Below, one piece after another: positions 27,757-36,908 of a stretch of 64,000 bases of DNA. The stretch spans positions 1 through 64,000 of the forward strand of contig PLXY01000004.1 of NCBI GenBank assembly GCA_003153295.1, in the 5' to 3' direction. How positions within the stretch are numbered: position 1 is the stretch's first letter; every line of letters begins with the position of its first letter. The position numbers were made by a program, and so were the translations under genes. This stretch comes from Parachlamydiales bacterium. GTDB taxonomy: Bacteria > Chlamydiota > Chlamydiia > Chlamydiales > Rhabdochlamydiaceae. The notes beneath the pieces are model-generated. The model had not been told where the DNA came from. It made no database searches and was given only the letters and a program-made list of their open reading frames with translations.

Positions 27757-29523
27757 ATGACAAATTCATTACAAGCTCCAAACAATTCTAGGGTTTCTTT
27801 ATCATCTACAGATGAAACGGAACGACCGAGCCGTAAAAGGAGACAGCCCTCTAGATATCAAGACGGAGTAAAAGAACATGCGACGCAGAAGATAGTTGGA
27901 CTTTCTAATATCAAACCTCCTATTCCTAAAACCTCTAAAACAGAAATTAAAAAACCGGTTTCTGTGGATCCTCCTGTCATAGCAAAAGAAGTTAAACAAG
28001 CTGTAGTTAGGATAAAGTTATTGCCCGTTGGGACCCCGGCTCCAAAACCTCCCGAAGTAGAATGTGCGGAATTGGTTTCTATAACTCATCCGTTTGAGAC
28101 TGCTAAAAGGTACGTCCCCCATGTACTTATTGGGGAAGGAACCTTTGGTAAAGTTTATCAAGGGTTCAGTGATAGAGGGTCTCCAATTGCAATCAAAGAA
28201 CATGCTGATCAAAAAGATCGTTATTCATTAGCTGTTTCCGAGAGCGTTATTCTAACAGAGATAGATCGCCTTCAAGTCCCGCACCGACTTCATCTCCGAG
28301 ATGTTTATGAAAAATTAGATCCTGTACAGCGCGGAGCTTTTCATCGGACCATTGTGACCGATTTCATTCCAACACAGAATGTTCAGCGAAATCACTTATC
28401 CGATTATGGACTTTCCACACTGTTATCAGAGAACGATTTTATTACGATCGCAAGACAATATCTGGAATTTTTAGCCCATTTAAGCAAGGCGCATATTATT
28501 CATGGCGATTTGAATCCCATGAATTCTGTCTTTGAGCTAGGTTGTCGTCACTTAACAGTATTAGATTATGGCATGGCCCATAAAGTGGGCGCACGTTTTT
28601 TAGATGTTTTTCAAACGAGCTATTACCGAGCCCCTGAAGTTATTTTGAAAGGAGCCATTGACTGTTCAGTCGATACATGGAGCTTGGCCTGCATTTTATT
28701 TGAGCTTTATACAGGTCTTCCACTTTTTCCTGTTTTTGATCATCCAATAGACCTAAAAATCAGTTCAAACACACTGTTGCAAAAGATGGACCTCCAAATA
28801 GGTATGCCATACTATGATTTTCTTAAAAATTGTAGAGATGCATCCCTTTATTATAAATGGGGAGCGACGTCTTTGGAGTTTGTTAATCCTGAACCTTCCT
28901 TCCCACCCTTCCCGTGGAAAGCGGCCATCAAGTATGCTAGCTATAAAAGAGGTGTAAGTGATGACACAACAAATGAGATTATTGAATTGCTCGATAAAAT
29001 GTTGAGATATGAAAAGAGAGCCTCACCTGATGAGCTTCTAACTTCATCCCTTTTCCAAAGAGATATCTCCTTTCATTTGTCTGATGAGTTTTCTCCGCAG
29101 GACGTCATCGAGATTTATTCCTTTACTGAAGTTATGTTCCAAACCGCCAATGGCGGGATTTTTCCTAAGCCGATTTTTGAACTGGATAAAAAGCAACTCA
29201 TCACAAGAAATTGTTTTCATATTCCTCGAGATCCTCAAGATCAATATTTTGTTAGTGTAATAAGACCTGGTGCCATTTATCTTCCTCAGATCTGTGAGCT
29301 GAAAGAAGGCGAAACATTGTCTTTCAAATTCGTAGAAAATGTTGTACCTGTGACCCCGCTGGTTGAAACTTCAGAAGATCCTTTTCCTCCCATGCCACCT
29401 GAGCTTTCAGAGGCTTCCCCTTTTAGTTCTGAACCTGTGAGCGACGAGTGGTCTTTATTTGGAGATATTATCCGTGAGGCAAACGTTATTGGTTCGGATT
29501 CATTTGAGCCTGTGGAGCTCTAA
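27757..29523 (+). CDS. Eukaryotic-type protein kinase, DYRK/HIPK-like
   Basis: A 588-residue protein with a Ser/Thr kinase domain (about 119-445) between disordered ends. Seen motifs: glycine loop IGEGTFGKV (125-133), K147 (AIKEH), likely alpha-C E162, catalytic loop HGDLNPMN (249-256; D251 and N256 kept, the usual Lys is Asn), D270-Y-G in place of DFG, and YYRAPE (289-294) with DTWSLACILFELYTG. The YYRAPE/DTWSLxCIL combination is that of CMGC kinases of the HIPK/DYRK group, not the bacterial PknB type. The N-terminus has an NLS-like RKRR (26-29). No membrane span. A host-directed effector is a reasonable inference. Confidence 0.8.
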   Translation: MTNSLQAPNNSRVSLSSTDETERPSRKRRQPSRYQDGVKEHATQKIVGLSNIKPPIPKTSKTEIKKPVSVDPPVIAKEVKQAVVRIKLLPVGTPAPKPPEVECAELVSITHPFETAKRYVPHVLIGEGTFGKVYQGFSDRGSPIAIKEHADQKDRYSLAVSESVILTEIDRLQVPHRLHLRDVYEKLDPVQRGAFHRTIVTDFIPTQNVQRNHLSDYGLSTLLSENDFITIARQYLEFLAHLSKAHIIHGDLNPMNSVFELGCRHLTVLDYGMAHKVGARFLDVFQTSYYRAPEVILKGAIDCSVDTWSLACILFELYTGLPLFPVFDHPIDLKISSNTLLQKMDLQIGMPYYDFLKNCRDASLYYKWGATSLEFVNPEPSFPPFPWKAAIKYASYKRGVSDDTTNEIIELLDKMLRYEKRASPDELLTSSLFQRDISFHLSDEFSPQDVIEIYSFTEVMFQTANGGIFPKPIFELDKKQLITRNCFHIPRDPQDQYFVSVIRPGAIYLPQICELKEGETLSFKFVENVVPVTPLVETSEDPFPPMPPELSEASPFSSEPVSDEWSLFGDIIREANVIGSDSFEPVEL

Positions 29524-29971
29524 CCATCTTAGCAGTGACGCTGACATTAGTCAGGGAATTGGTGATCTTAGAGGGATAATTAGGATCGTCGCTCTGTTCA
29601 ATTTTAATGGCAATCGGTGTAAGCCAAAAGACCGTCTTTGAACGATCCGTCAGTGCAACTTCATAAATAGATCCATCGCTGAACATCAACTGGGCGCCGC
29701 TCTGCATATTTTGCTGAAGATAAATCTGTTGAGAAGCGGCCGGAGTGACCGGAGTGATAGGGGGGTTGTTCATTGCTTTGAGCACGAACTTATCATTAAT
29801 CCAGCTTTCTAATTCTTTTTTCTGCGTCTCCGAAAGGCCTGCAACGCCTGTTTTTTTTTGCTCATCCACTGACATCACTTCACTCAACCGCATGGTTCCT
29901 AAAAGTTTGGTTGAATAAAAAACTGCAGCAGCACAAATGACAATGGCCGAAATAGCGCGGATCGGATGCAT
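29486..29971 (-). CDS. Membrane-anchored protein of unknown function
   Basis: A 161-residue protein with one N-terminal hydrophobic segment (IRAISAIVICAAAVFYS) and a soluble remainder, with a strand-rich C-terminal half (GAQLMFSDGSIYEVAL, TVFWLTPIAIKIEQS). The frame is open to 30022, but the ATG at 29971 has an AGGAAG site and starts right before the hydrophobic segment, so it is preferred. Its 3' end overlaps the convergent kinase gene by 38 bp. It follows the transglutaminase-like gene on the same strand. Family unknown. Confidence 0.65.
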   Translation of the reverse strand: MHPIRAISAIVICAAAVFYSTKLLGTMRLSEVMSVDEQKKTGVAGLSETQKKELESWINDKFVLKAMNNPPITPVTPAASQQIYLQQNMQSGAQLMFSDGSIYEVALTDRSKTVFWLTPIAIKIEQSDDPNYPSKITNSLTNVSVTAKMVRAPQAQMNPNQ

Positions 29972-30027
29972 GGAACTTCCTGGGTATAGTCGTCTTTTAA
30001 AAAAAACATTTGAATATTGCAAGAGCT

Positions 30028-31551
30028 TTATGCTGAAGGCTCAGGAGAAATGCGGCGGAGATGGTTGCAGAGTCCTCTAAGGGCTTTGCATTTGTGCTGG
30101 CGGGATTCGAGAATCTTCTCGGCGATCCGCACGTGATGCCAGGCCTTGTTATAATCGAGTCTTTGGAGAGAAAGAATGGAGAGATAGTATTCCACAATGC
30201 AGTTTGTCGGATCAATCTGGTGATGGAGCTCAAGAGTCTGCTGAGCCTCATGGTGGCGGCCGAGCTGGAGCCAAGTGACGGCAAGCTGTAGAATTCCTGC
30301 ACGGAAACGGGGATATTTTTTGAGAACTTTTTGGAGGTTTTTTTGTTTTTCGATAATGGACTCTCTTTTTTCATCAACATGCAGAAAAACAGCTCGTAAT
30401 CCTTCGATATCCACACGGCCTTCGAGATAATCTTCCGGGACTGTTTCAGGGGAGACAGCCCAGTCGTATGTGCTTCCTTTTAGCATCTCCAAAAGAGCTT
30501 TTCCTTCTTTTTTCTTTCCCACAAAAAGATAGTTTAGGCCTAAGAAAAAGCTGATCAGAGGATCTTCCTCTCCCACATAAAGGCGGGCTTTTTCATAAAG
30601 TTCAACGGCCTTCTGATGATCTTTTTGTCCCCAAGCCACGGAAGCTTGGTTGAAATAGGCCATCCCAATGACTTCTTTCATGTTCCGTTCATCTAAACGG
30701 CGTGTGTCGATTCCTAAATAGGTATCCGTGGGAAGATTGATCCCTCGTGCCGTCGTCTCGATGTTAATAACTTGGAGCCCTTTTCGATATCTCACGTAGA
30801 TGTGACCGGGCGGTGTGATAATCTCTAAAGGAAGTCCCATCCGCTGAGCCAAACACAGATAGAGAATCGAGACACCCAAGCAGACTCCCTCGCGGCTGTC
30901 CATTACAGAGGGTAAAAAAGTATAAAGATCGATGTCTTTGGCATAGAGGGAATGAGGGGGAAAACGGAACTTCATCTCTTGGAAGATGAACCTGTTGATT
31001 TCACGGATATAATCCTCAGGAGATGAGTTTTGAGGCAGCCGGGCTAAAATCTGTAGAGCAATCAGGTCAAGACCTGCTTCATATTGACGGATATCCTCGA
31101 TATTTTCATTGAATTGCTCAATGAGCAGTCCTCGGCTGAGGTCGATTTCATGCGGTTGCAAAGACCGTAGCTGTTCACGAGTCCAAATTTGATGCCCTTT
31201 CAAAAAGCGATTGGCGAGTCGTCCGCCTAAATCTTCGATGGCATTGAGCTGTACGGAAGAAAGTTTGACAGGTTTTTCAAAATTCTGTCTTGTCACCAGA
31301 GAGATCACGGACTGAATATCAAAAACAGGAAGAGTGACTTGTGCTCCACTTTTATGGACTTTTCCTCCTGACAAAAGATGCCAAGCTTGGCTGAGGGCTT
31401 TATGCCCTTCTTCTGTATCGGAATAGAGTTCATAAAAGGCTAAATGCTCTGAAACGGACAGGGGATCTAAGCTGCTCAGGCGGGATTTTAAAAAGAGATC
31501 CTCTCCATGTAGCAAAAGGGGAAGGAAGAAGAGTAAAATCCATCGTTTCAT
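30028..31551 (-). CDS. Exported transglutaminase-like protein with TPRs
   Basis: A 507-residue protein with a signal peptide (1-16, RWILLFFLPLLLHG). Residues about 155-275 form a SirB1-type transglutaminase-like domain: C224 in REGVCLGVSILYLCLAQRMGLP, H250 in PPGHIYVRY and E265 in VINIETTARG as the probable Cys-His-acid set. The C-terminal part (about 290-500) contains TPRs (AYFNQASVAWGQKDHQKAVELYEKA type). A periplasmic protease-like or scaffold role is plausible; the true substrate is unknown. The downstream small membrane gene is probably co-transcribed. Confidence 0.75.
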   Translation of the reverse strand: MKRWILLFFLPLLLHGEDLFLKSRLSSLDPLSVSEHLAFYELYSDTEEGHKALSQAWHLLSGGKVHKSGAQVTLPVFDIQSVISLVTRQNFEKPVKLSSVQLNAIEDLGGRLANRFLKGHQIWTREQLRSLQPHEIDLSRGLLIEQFNENIEDIRQYEAGLDLIALQILARLPQNSSPEDYIREINRFIFQEMKFRFPPHSLYAKDIDLYTFLPSVMDSREGVCLGVSILYLCLAQRMGLPLEIITPPGHIYVRYRKGLQVINIETTARGINLPTDTYLGIDTRRLDERNMKEVIGMAYFNQASVAWGQKDHQKAVELYEKARLYVGEEDPLISFFLGLNYLFVGKKKEGKALLEMLKGSTYDWAVSPETVPEDYLEGRVDIEGLRAVFLHVDEKRESIIEKQKNLQKVLKKYPRFRAGILQLAVTWLQLGRHHEAQQTLELHHQIDPTNCIVEYYLSILSLQRLDYNKAWHHVRIAEKILESRQHKCKALRGLCNHLRRISPEPSA

Positions 31552-31587
31552 ATGGCGATGATAGATTTATTTGGAGGGGAATTCAAT

Positions 31588-33033
31588 TTAAAAAAGTTCG
31601 TCTATGACGAGCTGATTGTCAACCGCGCTAAGATAAGCTGAATTTGGAGTAGCTCCGTAGGGAGTGATCAGCGTTGTGAAGAGAGCTTTTTTTGTCCGGG
31701 TCTTCGCCCGAAAGGCTTCTTTTTTGCTTTGCAATTCGTGCGCATATGATGTGGAAACTACATAGGGAGCATTGCAAAATTTAATTTCACAAAGATTGAT
31801 GCATTGATCGGCCCGGTCGATCACGAGATCAATTTCACTCCTTTTCTTGCCTTGAACCGTTGATTTCCAGTACCCGGCTTGTGTGCTGACTCCTCCTATT
31901 TTCAAAGCATCCTTAATTTTATGGACATGCTTGAGGCAAAGACTCTCAAAAGCTAGCCCTGCCCAAATCAACCATTTAGATGAACCCGACTGTTTGATCC
32001 AATAATCGCTATCATCTCCGCGCAAGATGCTGCTTTTTATGGGATCGATCCAGTTTAGATAAAACAGGCTATATTCATCGGAGAGGATATACTTTGCTGC
32101 TCGACTTTTCTTTTCTACCTCGTTGACGAGGGTAATAAAGTCCGATTCTTCAAGTTCTCTCAAAATTTTAGATGAACGACCGCCCTTGTGTAATTTAGCT
32201 GCCTTGAAAAGTTCGGCACTTTCCATCCCATGTCTTTTATTTGCTAAAGCTTTAATCAGTTCAATATGGGGTTCAGGATGCTTGAAAAGAGAATAGAAGA
32301 GTTTATGGAACTCCCCGATAAGGGGGGATTGCGGAGTAAAACAGAGAGATTGAATGCATTGCGCAGAAGAAGAAGCCGGTTTAACCAAAGAGAGGTATTT
32401 AGGCACGCCCCCCGTCACCATGTAGATTTCGCATATTTGCTTGTGTGTTAATGCAATTCCTTTTGATTGGAGAAATTGCTTCGCTTCAGACAAAGAAAAG
32501 GGTCTTAGTCTTAAATGCGCACTGAGTCTTCCATAAAGCCCTCCTTTGTGGTTCAAGATTTGATGGATCATCCAGGAGGCAGAAGAGCCGCTAACGATAA
32601 GAAGGACTTGAGGCATACGGGAGAAATGTCTATTCCAAAAATACTCCAGTGCAGATAGAAATCTCGATTTAGGGGAAGCTAGCCAAGGAAGTTCATCAAA
32701 AAAAATGGTAATTTTTTGATTGTTTTGAATTTCATCTAATGCGTCTTTTAAGCGAAGAAATGCTTCTTCCCAATTTTTAGGAGGCTTGATCTTTCCTTCT
32801 TTTTTGAATAGTCCGCAAAGTTCATGATGGAAACGAAGAAGTTGTTCTTTTGTTGTCGCTGTTGCAGATCCTGTGACCTCAAAAAAAATGCCTTTGTTTC
32901 TAAAAAATTCAGTAACGAGATAAGTTTTTCCTACCCGCCTTCTTCCATAGATAGCGAGAAACTCTGCCTGCTTAGACCCATAAAGCCTTTGTAGAAGCTC
33001 AAGTTCTTCACGTCTTCCTATGATATTTCCCAT
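31588..33033 (-). CDS. Archaeal-type ATPase with DUF234-like C-terminal region
   Basis: A 481-residue protein of the 'archaeal ATPase, DUF234' kind. From the ATG at 33033: an IIGRREELELL start, Walker A GRRRVGKT (30-37), a Walker B IFFDELPWLA, a winged-helix middle region, and a C-terminal nuclease-like domain with the E-x-DLVID and CEIKF motifs of PD-(D/E)XK folds. An upstream in-frame ATG at 33063 lies inside a strong hairpin and gives atypical extra residues, so it is rejected. These genes are scattered and mobile in bacteria; role unknown. Confidence 0.82.
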   Translation of the reverse strand: MGNIIGRREELELLQRLYGSKQAEFLAIYGRRRVGKTYLVTEFFRNKGIFFEVTGSATATTKEQLLRFHHELCGLFKKEGKIKPPKNWEEAFLRLKDALDEIQNNQKITIFFDELPWLASPKSRFLSALEYFWNRHFSRMPQVLLIVSGSSASWMIHQILNHKGGLYGRLSAHLRLRPFSLSEAKQFLQSKGIALTHKQICEIYMVTGGVPKYLSLVKPASSSAQCIQSLCFTPQSPLIGEFHKLFYSLFKHPEPHIELIKALANKRHGMESAELFKAAKLHKGGRSSKILRELEESDFITLVNEVEKKSRAAKYILSDEYSLFYLNWIDPIKSSILRGDDSDYWIKQSGSSKWLIWAGLAFESLCLKHVHKIKDALKIGGVSTQAGYWKSTVQGKKRSEIDLVIDRADQCINLCEIKFCNAPYVVSTSYAHELQSKKEAFRAKTRTKKALFTTLITPYGATPNSAYLSAVDNQLVIDELF

Positions 33034-33051
33034 ATATCTTAAGAATATAGT

Positions 33052-33142
33052 ACTTGGGGGCAATTTTCAAGTTAATTTCGCCCCCAAGTTGTTAAAATGA
33101 CCGAGTTGGGGGCTGTTTTTGATTCAAATCAGCCCCCAACTC
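33052..33142. repeat. Two G-tract hairpins in tandem
   Basis: ACTTGGGGGC (33052-33061) pairs with GCCCCCAAGT (33080-33089), and GAGTTGGGGGCTG (33103-33115) pairs with CAGCCCCCAACTC (33130-33142). The two hairpins resemble each other and lie directly upstream of the DUF234-type ATPase and downstream of the frameshifted methyltransferase. Possible roles are a terminator, an operator or a mobile-element end. Confidence 0.75.
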
Positions 33143-33195
33143 CCCTAATTGCATGATTTTTTGTCTTGTAATCGTTTTTATGTATAATTATCTTT

Positions 33196-34021
33196 TTAAG
33201 AAGGCGATTTAATCGCTTGGGTTAAGAAAACACCAATCAGCTCATGAAGTCCATCAGTTTTTATGAGAGGAGCCAATTCAGTTGCGAGTTCTTTTTGGAG
33301 TTTTTGCACCTGTAAGGGGAGCAAGTTTTTCAAGATTTCCTCGAGATCCATGTGACCATAGAGAATCAAACCATTCTTTAGCTGAGGTATGGACATGATC
33401 GGTCTCATGAGGGATGATTTTAATCTCTTTGAATCCTGCGCTAGAAAGTGTTTCATGGATAAACGCTTCATTTTCGAAGTGATGCAGCGTTACTTTGTCG
33501 TATCCTAAGCTTGCGATCTTTTCACGAAAAAGCCGTAAGCAAGGACTTTTTCCTTGAAAAGTTGTTAGGAATAACTTCCCCTGAGGTTTTAGTACTCGGA
33601 AAAATTCTTTTAAAGCTAAGTCAACATAAGGGAAAAAGAAAACCCCAAATCCACAGAAAATATAATCAAAGCTATTATCTGGAAAATCTAAATTTTCGGC
33701 GTCCATTTGAAGAACTTCAATGGAAGGTGCATGTTTTTCTCGCTTGAGCTCTTTACGGGTTTGTTCCACCATATTGTGACTCAAGTCAATTCCCACTACT
33801 GAGCTATGGGGCCCAGCGGCTTTAGCGGCTCTTTTGAGAATAGCTCCTCGCCCAGTAGCCACATCTAATATCTTAACGCCAGAAGAAATAGTAGCGAGCT
33901 CAACAAGTTTTTCAGCAAAATACTCGAAATAGGAACTACTGCCCTGACCGTAGGTTTCAGCTGAACGATCGAAAATTCCCCGAATCCAATTTTTATAGGC
34001 TGAAGCTTCCATCGAAAGCAA
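33196..34021 (-). pseudogene. SAM-dependent methyltransferase, frameshifted near the 3' end
   Basis: A UbiE/class I methyltransferase: ILDVATGRGAILKRAA is the SAM-binding motif I, VVGIDLSHNMVEQ motif II, and FDYIFCGFGVFFFPY the post-motif region. In the frame from 34021 the C-terminus becomes unlike the family after KEWFDSLWSHGSRG and stops at 33278. A frame one base later (to 33196) gives a fitting end, LLPLQVQKLQKELATELAPL and further. The switch needs one base to be skipped near 33330-33345, where GAAAAAC is a likely slip site. Either a genuine inactivated gene or a homopolymer sequencing error. Confidence 0.7.
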
Positions 34022-34069
34022 TTTTACTAGATTTGTCTTTTTCGGAGAGGTTTAAAAATTAAATTTTAT

Positions 34070-35617
34070 TCATTTTAATATAGAGCGAATGGCTTTTTTA
34101 AGCTCTTCATGACGGGCGATATCTTCAATAAAGACATGCAGCCGGTAGGTCCAGTTCGTGGGTAGAATCTTGCCGGGGACGTTGATCCTTTCATCGAAGG
34201 GATGGGAGGAAATAAGCTCAGGGAAAAGGGCGAGGTATTCCGGGAGAAGATTGATATGAAAAAGAGAAGGGGTGTGATGGGCATCCTTTAGAATTTCTAA
34301 ACGGTGTTCATAGGAAAGGTCAGGAGAATAAGTCCACTTTTTGAAGGCGCAAAAATCTTTGGCATCTTCGATAGGATCTTGCCACCAGAGCTGTAGGGTT
34401 TCGGAATCATGCGTTGAGACTGTTGTCATGGAAAGAACGGGATATTCGTTAAATGGGATAAATCCGCCGCCTTGGTCATATTTTCTTTCCCACCGGACGA
34501 CCTTCGTGCCGCAAATTCCTAGTTCTGCCAATGTCTTTTTAACAGAAGCTGGAACATCGCCCAGATCCTCAGCGATTGGAAGCATCGGAGAAGAGTTTAA
34601 CATCATTTGGAGGATCTCTTTTCCTTGAGGTACCCATAAAGAGGGGTTTTCCGGCAGAAATTTTCCTTCTCGAGGATGATGGTTCAAAGGGATTGCCCAG
34701 ATCCTAAAAAATCCGACCACATGATCGATCCGATAAAGATCATAGTAGTTTGAAGCGACTTTGAGACGGTCTTTCCACCAAGAGAAGTCTTCATGTTTTA
34801 TGTCATCCCAATTGAAGAGAGGAAATCCCCAGTATTGCCCTTCGTTATTGTAAGCATCTGGAGGAGCGCCGGCTGAAAGATTAAAATTAAACCGGGCGGG
34901 TTTAAACCAAGCATCGGCGCTATCAGGGCTGATCAAGATAGGAATATCTCCCTTCAAGAGAATCCCTTTGGAGTGGGCGTATTGCTGAACGTCGATAAGC
35001 TGCAAATGGCAGAGATACTGCAGGAGCAAATAAAACTGGATTTCTTGAGAGTGTTCTGTTTCGAGCTTTTTAAAATCGGGAGTTTTAAGTTCTTGGGGCC
35101 AGCTCATCCAAGGAGTATGTTGAAGTTTGTCTTTGAGGACTTTAAATAGAGCATAAGGAACAAGCCACTGGTTTTGATCTAAAAAAGCCTGAAATTCTTT
35201 GCTTTTGGTGATTTGCGGATCCGATTGATTGCAATAGCTATGAAGAAAGTTGAGTTTGAGGGAGAGGACTTCCAAATAAGAGACACGAGGCAGTCCATTC
35301 AGATGAGAAGCATCGGGAGGAGTGGGGTTTCCTGGCAGACGATTCAAAGAAAGGTAGATGGGATGAAGCGCACAAGAGGAAAGCGCGCTATAAGGAGACG
35401 GATCTGTTCCTGAGTCATTGAGAGGAAGAAGTTGAATCACTTCAAAACCGACCTCATGGCACCAATCAATCAGAGGGATCAAGTCTCCGAACTCTCCAAT
35501 GCCCGAACTATGGGAGGTCTTTAGACTAGAGAGCGGGATATTGATCCCATGTCGAGAATGCACTCCAATCTTGTTCCATTGAGAGGCGGAAGGTAGACGG
35601 TTGAAGTCAATTGTCAT
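34070..35617 (-). CDS. malQ: 4-alpha-glucanotransferase (amylomaltase)
   Basis: A 515-residue GH77 enzyme that moves alpha-1,4-glucan segments in glycogen breakdown. Typical motifs: RHGINIPLSSL near the N-terminus, YRIDHVVGFFRIWAIP with the nucleophile Asp, IAEDLG with the acid/base Glu and TTVSTHDSETLQ with the third acid. In C. trachomatis malQ (CT087) lies directly next to scc1 (CT088); here two small membrane-protein genes intervene. Confidence 0.95.
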   Translation of the reverse strand: MTIDFNRLPSASQWNKIGVHSRHGINIPLSSLKTSHSSGIGEFGDLIPLIDWCHEVGFEVIQLLPLNDSGTDPSPYSALSSCALHPIYLSLNRLPGNPTPPDASHLNGLPRVSYLEVLSLKLNFLHSYCNQSDPQITKSKEFQAFLDQNQWLVPYALFKVLKDKLQHTPWMSWPQELKTPDFKKLETEHSQEIQFYLLLQYLCHLQLIDVQQYAHSKGILLKGDIPILISPDSADAWFKPARFNFNLSAGAPPDAYNNEGQYWGFPLFNWDDIKHEDFSWWKDRLKVASNYYDLYRIDHVVGFFRIWAIPLNHHPREGKFLPENPSLWVPQGKEILQMMLNSSPMLPIAEDLGDVPASVKKTLAELGICGTKVVRWERKYDQGGGFIPFNEYPVLSMTTVSTHDSETLQLWWQDPIEDAKDFCAFKKWTYSPDLSYEHRLEILKDAHHTPSLFHINLLPEYLALFPELISSHPFDERINVPGKILPTNWTYRLHVFIEDIARHEELKKAIRSILK

Positions 35618-35726
35618 TAATTCTCTATATGAACTGGTCCTTTAATTCTTAACAATGCCTTTTGCCCTAAATTCGTTAGGTTATTAATTGCTTATACATT
35701 AAATTTTTTTGGAAAAATGAATTTTT

Positions 35727-36059
35727 ATGACAGTAAATCTTCCAATGACTCGATCTAACTTAGTTTTTTCTTCTTCATTCTTGCTACCTAAGCTGCAAAA
35801 TATTTTAAGGACTGCCCGTGATCAATTTTTAGCTTCCACAGAGCTGAGAAAAGATTTAAAATGGGCCTCAAGCTTTTTAATTCTTAGTTGTACAACTTTC
35901 ATTATTGGAAAAATGGTACTGAGGACTCCAAAAAATGAAACGAAAAGAGAAGCCTTAATCAGAAGCATAGTCTCTTTTTCCATAGTGATGGTCTCAGGGA
36001 TAGAGTTGGGTATAAGCTTACGTGCGTTGTATATGTACTCTAGAATTGATCAAGTCTAA
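35727..36059 (+). CDS. Small bilobed membrane protein (Inc-like), first of a pair
   Basis: A 110-residue protein with two close hydrophobic segments, about 46-64 and 80-100, separated by a polar loop of about 15 residues (RTPKNETKREALIRS). This is the profile of chlamydial inclusion-membrane proteins, which are type III secreted. The gene is inserted between malQ and the T3S chaperone gene, on the opposite strand to both. No sequence family recognised; the Inc label is structural only. Confidence 0.55.
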   Translation: MTVNLPMTRSNLVFSSSFLLPKLQNILRTARDQFLASTELRKDLKWASSFLILSCTTFIIGKMVLRTPKNETKREALIRSIVSFSIVMVSGIELGISLRALYMYSRIDQV

Positions 36060-36094
36060 GAGAGTTTAATAAAACAGCTAAAAAGGAAAAATAT

Positions 36095-36439
36095 ATGAGC
36101 GTAATTCTTCCCCGGAGCTTGTATCCTCATGGGTCCAATGTGATTCTAGTTTCAGATCCGAATGATCCTGTTAAACAGTATGTCGTCAAAGCTCTTCTGA
36201 GTTCTGATCAAATTTGGGCCCATAATCTTCTCAATCGTTTATCTTTGTTTGCGGTGGGGTCCATGATTGTCGTTATGATTTCTATGGTTGGAATGAGCCT
36301 TACTCAGCAACCTGTCTATGAAAAAACCAAGAATTATGGTCATCGATTTTTTATTGGTCTTAGTTTTGCAGGAGGACTCGGTTTTTTGGGCACTTTTGCA
36401 GTGGGGGCTTATGCCGCTTATCACTATAACAAGATGTAA
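36095..36439 (+). CDS. Small bilobed membrane protein (Inc-like), second of a pair
   Basis: A 114-residue protein with hydrophobic segments at about 46-69 and 87-108 and a short polar loop between (TQQPVYEKTKNYGHR). It has the same design as the gene just upstream but little sequence identity, so it is either an old duplicate or an independent gene. It ends one base from the convergent chaperone gene. A type III secreted membrane protein is plausible but unproven. Confidence 0.55.
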   Translation: MSVILPRSLYPHGSNVILVSDPNDPVKQYVVKALLSSDQIWAHNLLNRLSLFAVGSMIVVMISMVGMSLTQQPVYEKTKNYGHRFFIGLSFAGGLGFLGTFAVGAYAAYHYNKM

Positions 36440-36440
36440 T

Positions 36441-36896
36441 CTACTTCCTCTCAATATCGAAGATAGAGGGACCTGTTTTATGCAGGGAATGACCGCGCTG
36501 GGGCAATTGACCTGTTTGAAGAGCCGTTCTCCAAGAGAAGGCTTTATCTAAAAAACTCTCAAGAAAATCGGCCATTTTATCACCGTTTAGACCTTCAAAA
36601 TAGACATAGGAAAAAAGGGCCAGCTGATTGTTCCGTTCGCTGTAGCTGAATGTTCCTATCCGAGGAAAAAGGTTATTTTCTTTAAGGGTTTCTTTTAAGA
36701 TATTTTCTCTAAACTTCCCCGGGGGGATTTCAGCGACAAAAGCACCCACGAGAATCCTGTCTTTATTGTCGTCTTCCTTCAATTGAACGTGAAGTTCGCC
36801 ATTAATCCGTAAGCTGCAGGCTCTTTTGTGGTCAGGATGGAGGGGCACTTGGATGAGAGCTCCCAAATCTGCAAGCAGTAGCGCGAAATGGTCCAT
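36441..36896 (-). CDS. CesT/SycE-type type III secretion chaperone
   Basis: A 151-residue acidic protein with the Tir-chaperone (CesT) pattern: helix FALLLADLGALI, strand CSLRINGELHVQL, strand DRILVGAFVAEIPPGKF, then helix and strand LALFSYVYFE and a long C-terminal helix GDKMADFLESFLDKAFSWRTAL. It is immediately downstream of the copN gene (12 bp gap), where C. trachomatis has scc1 (CT088), whose product pairs with another chaperone to bind CopN. Its ATG follows a GGGTGG site located just after the CopN gene's stop. Confidence 0.85.
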   Translation of the reverse strand: MDHFALLLADLGALIQVPLHPDHKRACSLRINGELHVQLKEDDNKDRILVGAFVAEIPPGKFRENILKETLKENNLFPRIGTFSYSERNNQLALFSYVYFEGLNGDKMADFLESFLDKAFSWRTALQTGQLPQRGHSLHKTGPSIFDIERK

Positions 36897-36908
36897 GAAA
36901 TTCCACCC

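Noticed and set aside
33034-33063. Longer start for the DUF234-type ATPase
   Set aside because: The ATG at 33063 falls in a G-tract hairpin and the added residues do not fit the family; 33033 begins at the conserved IIGRREEL block.
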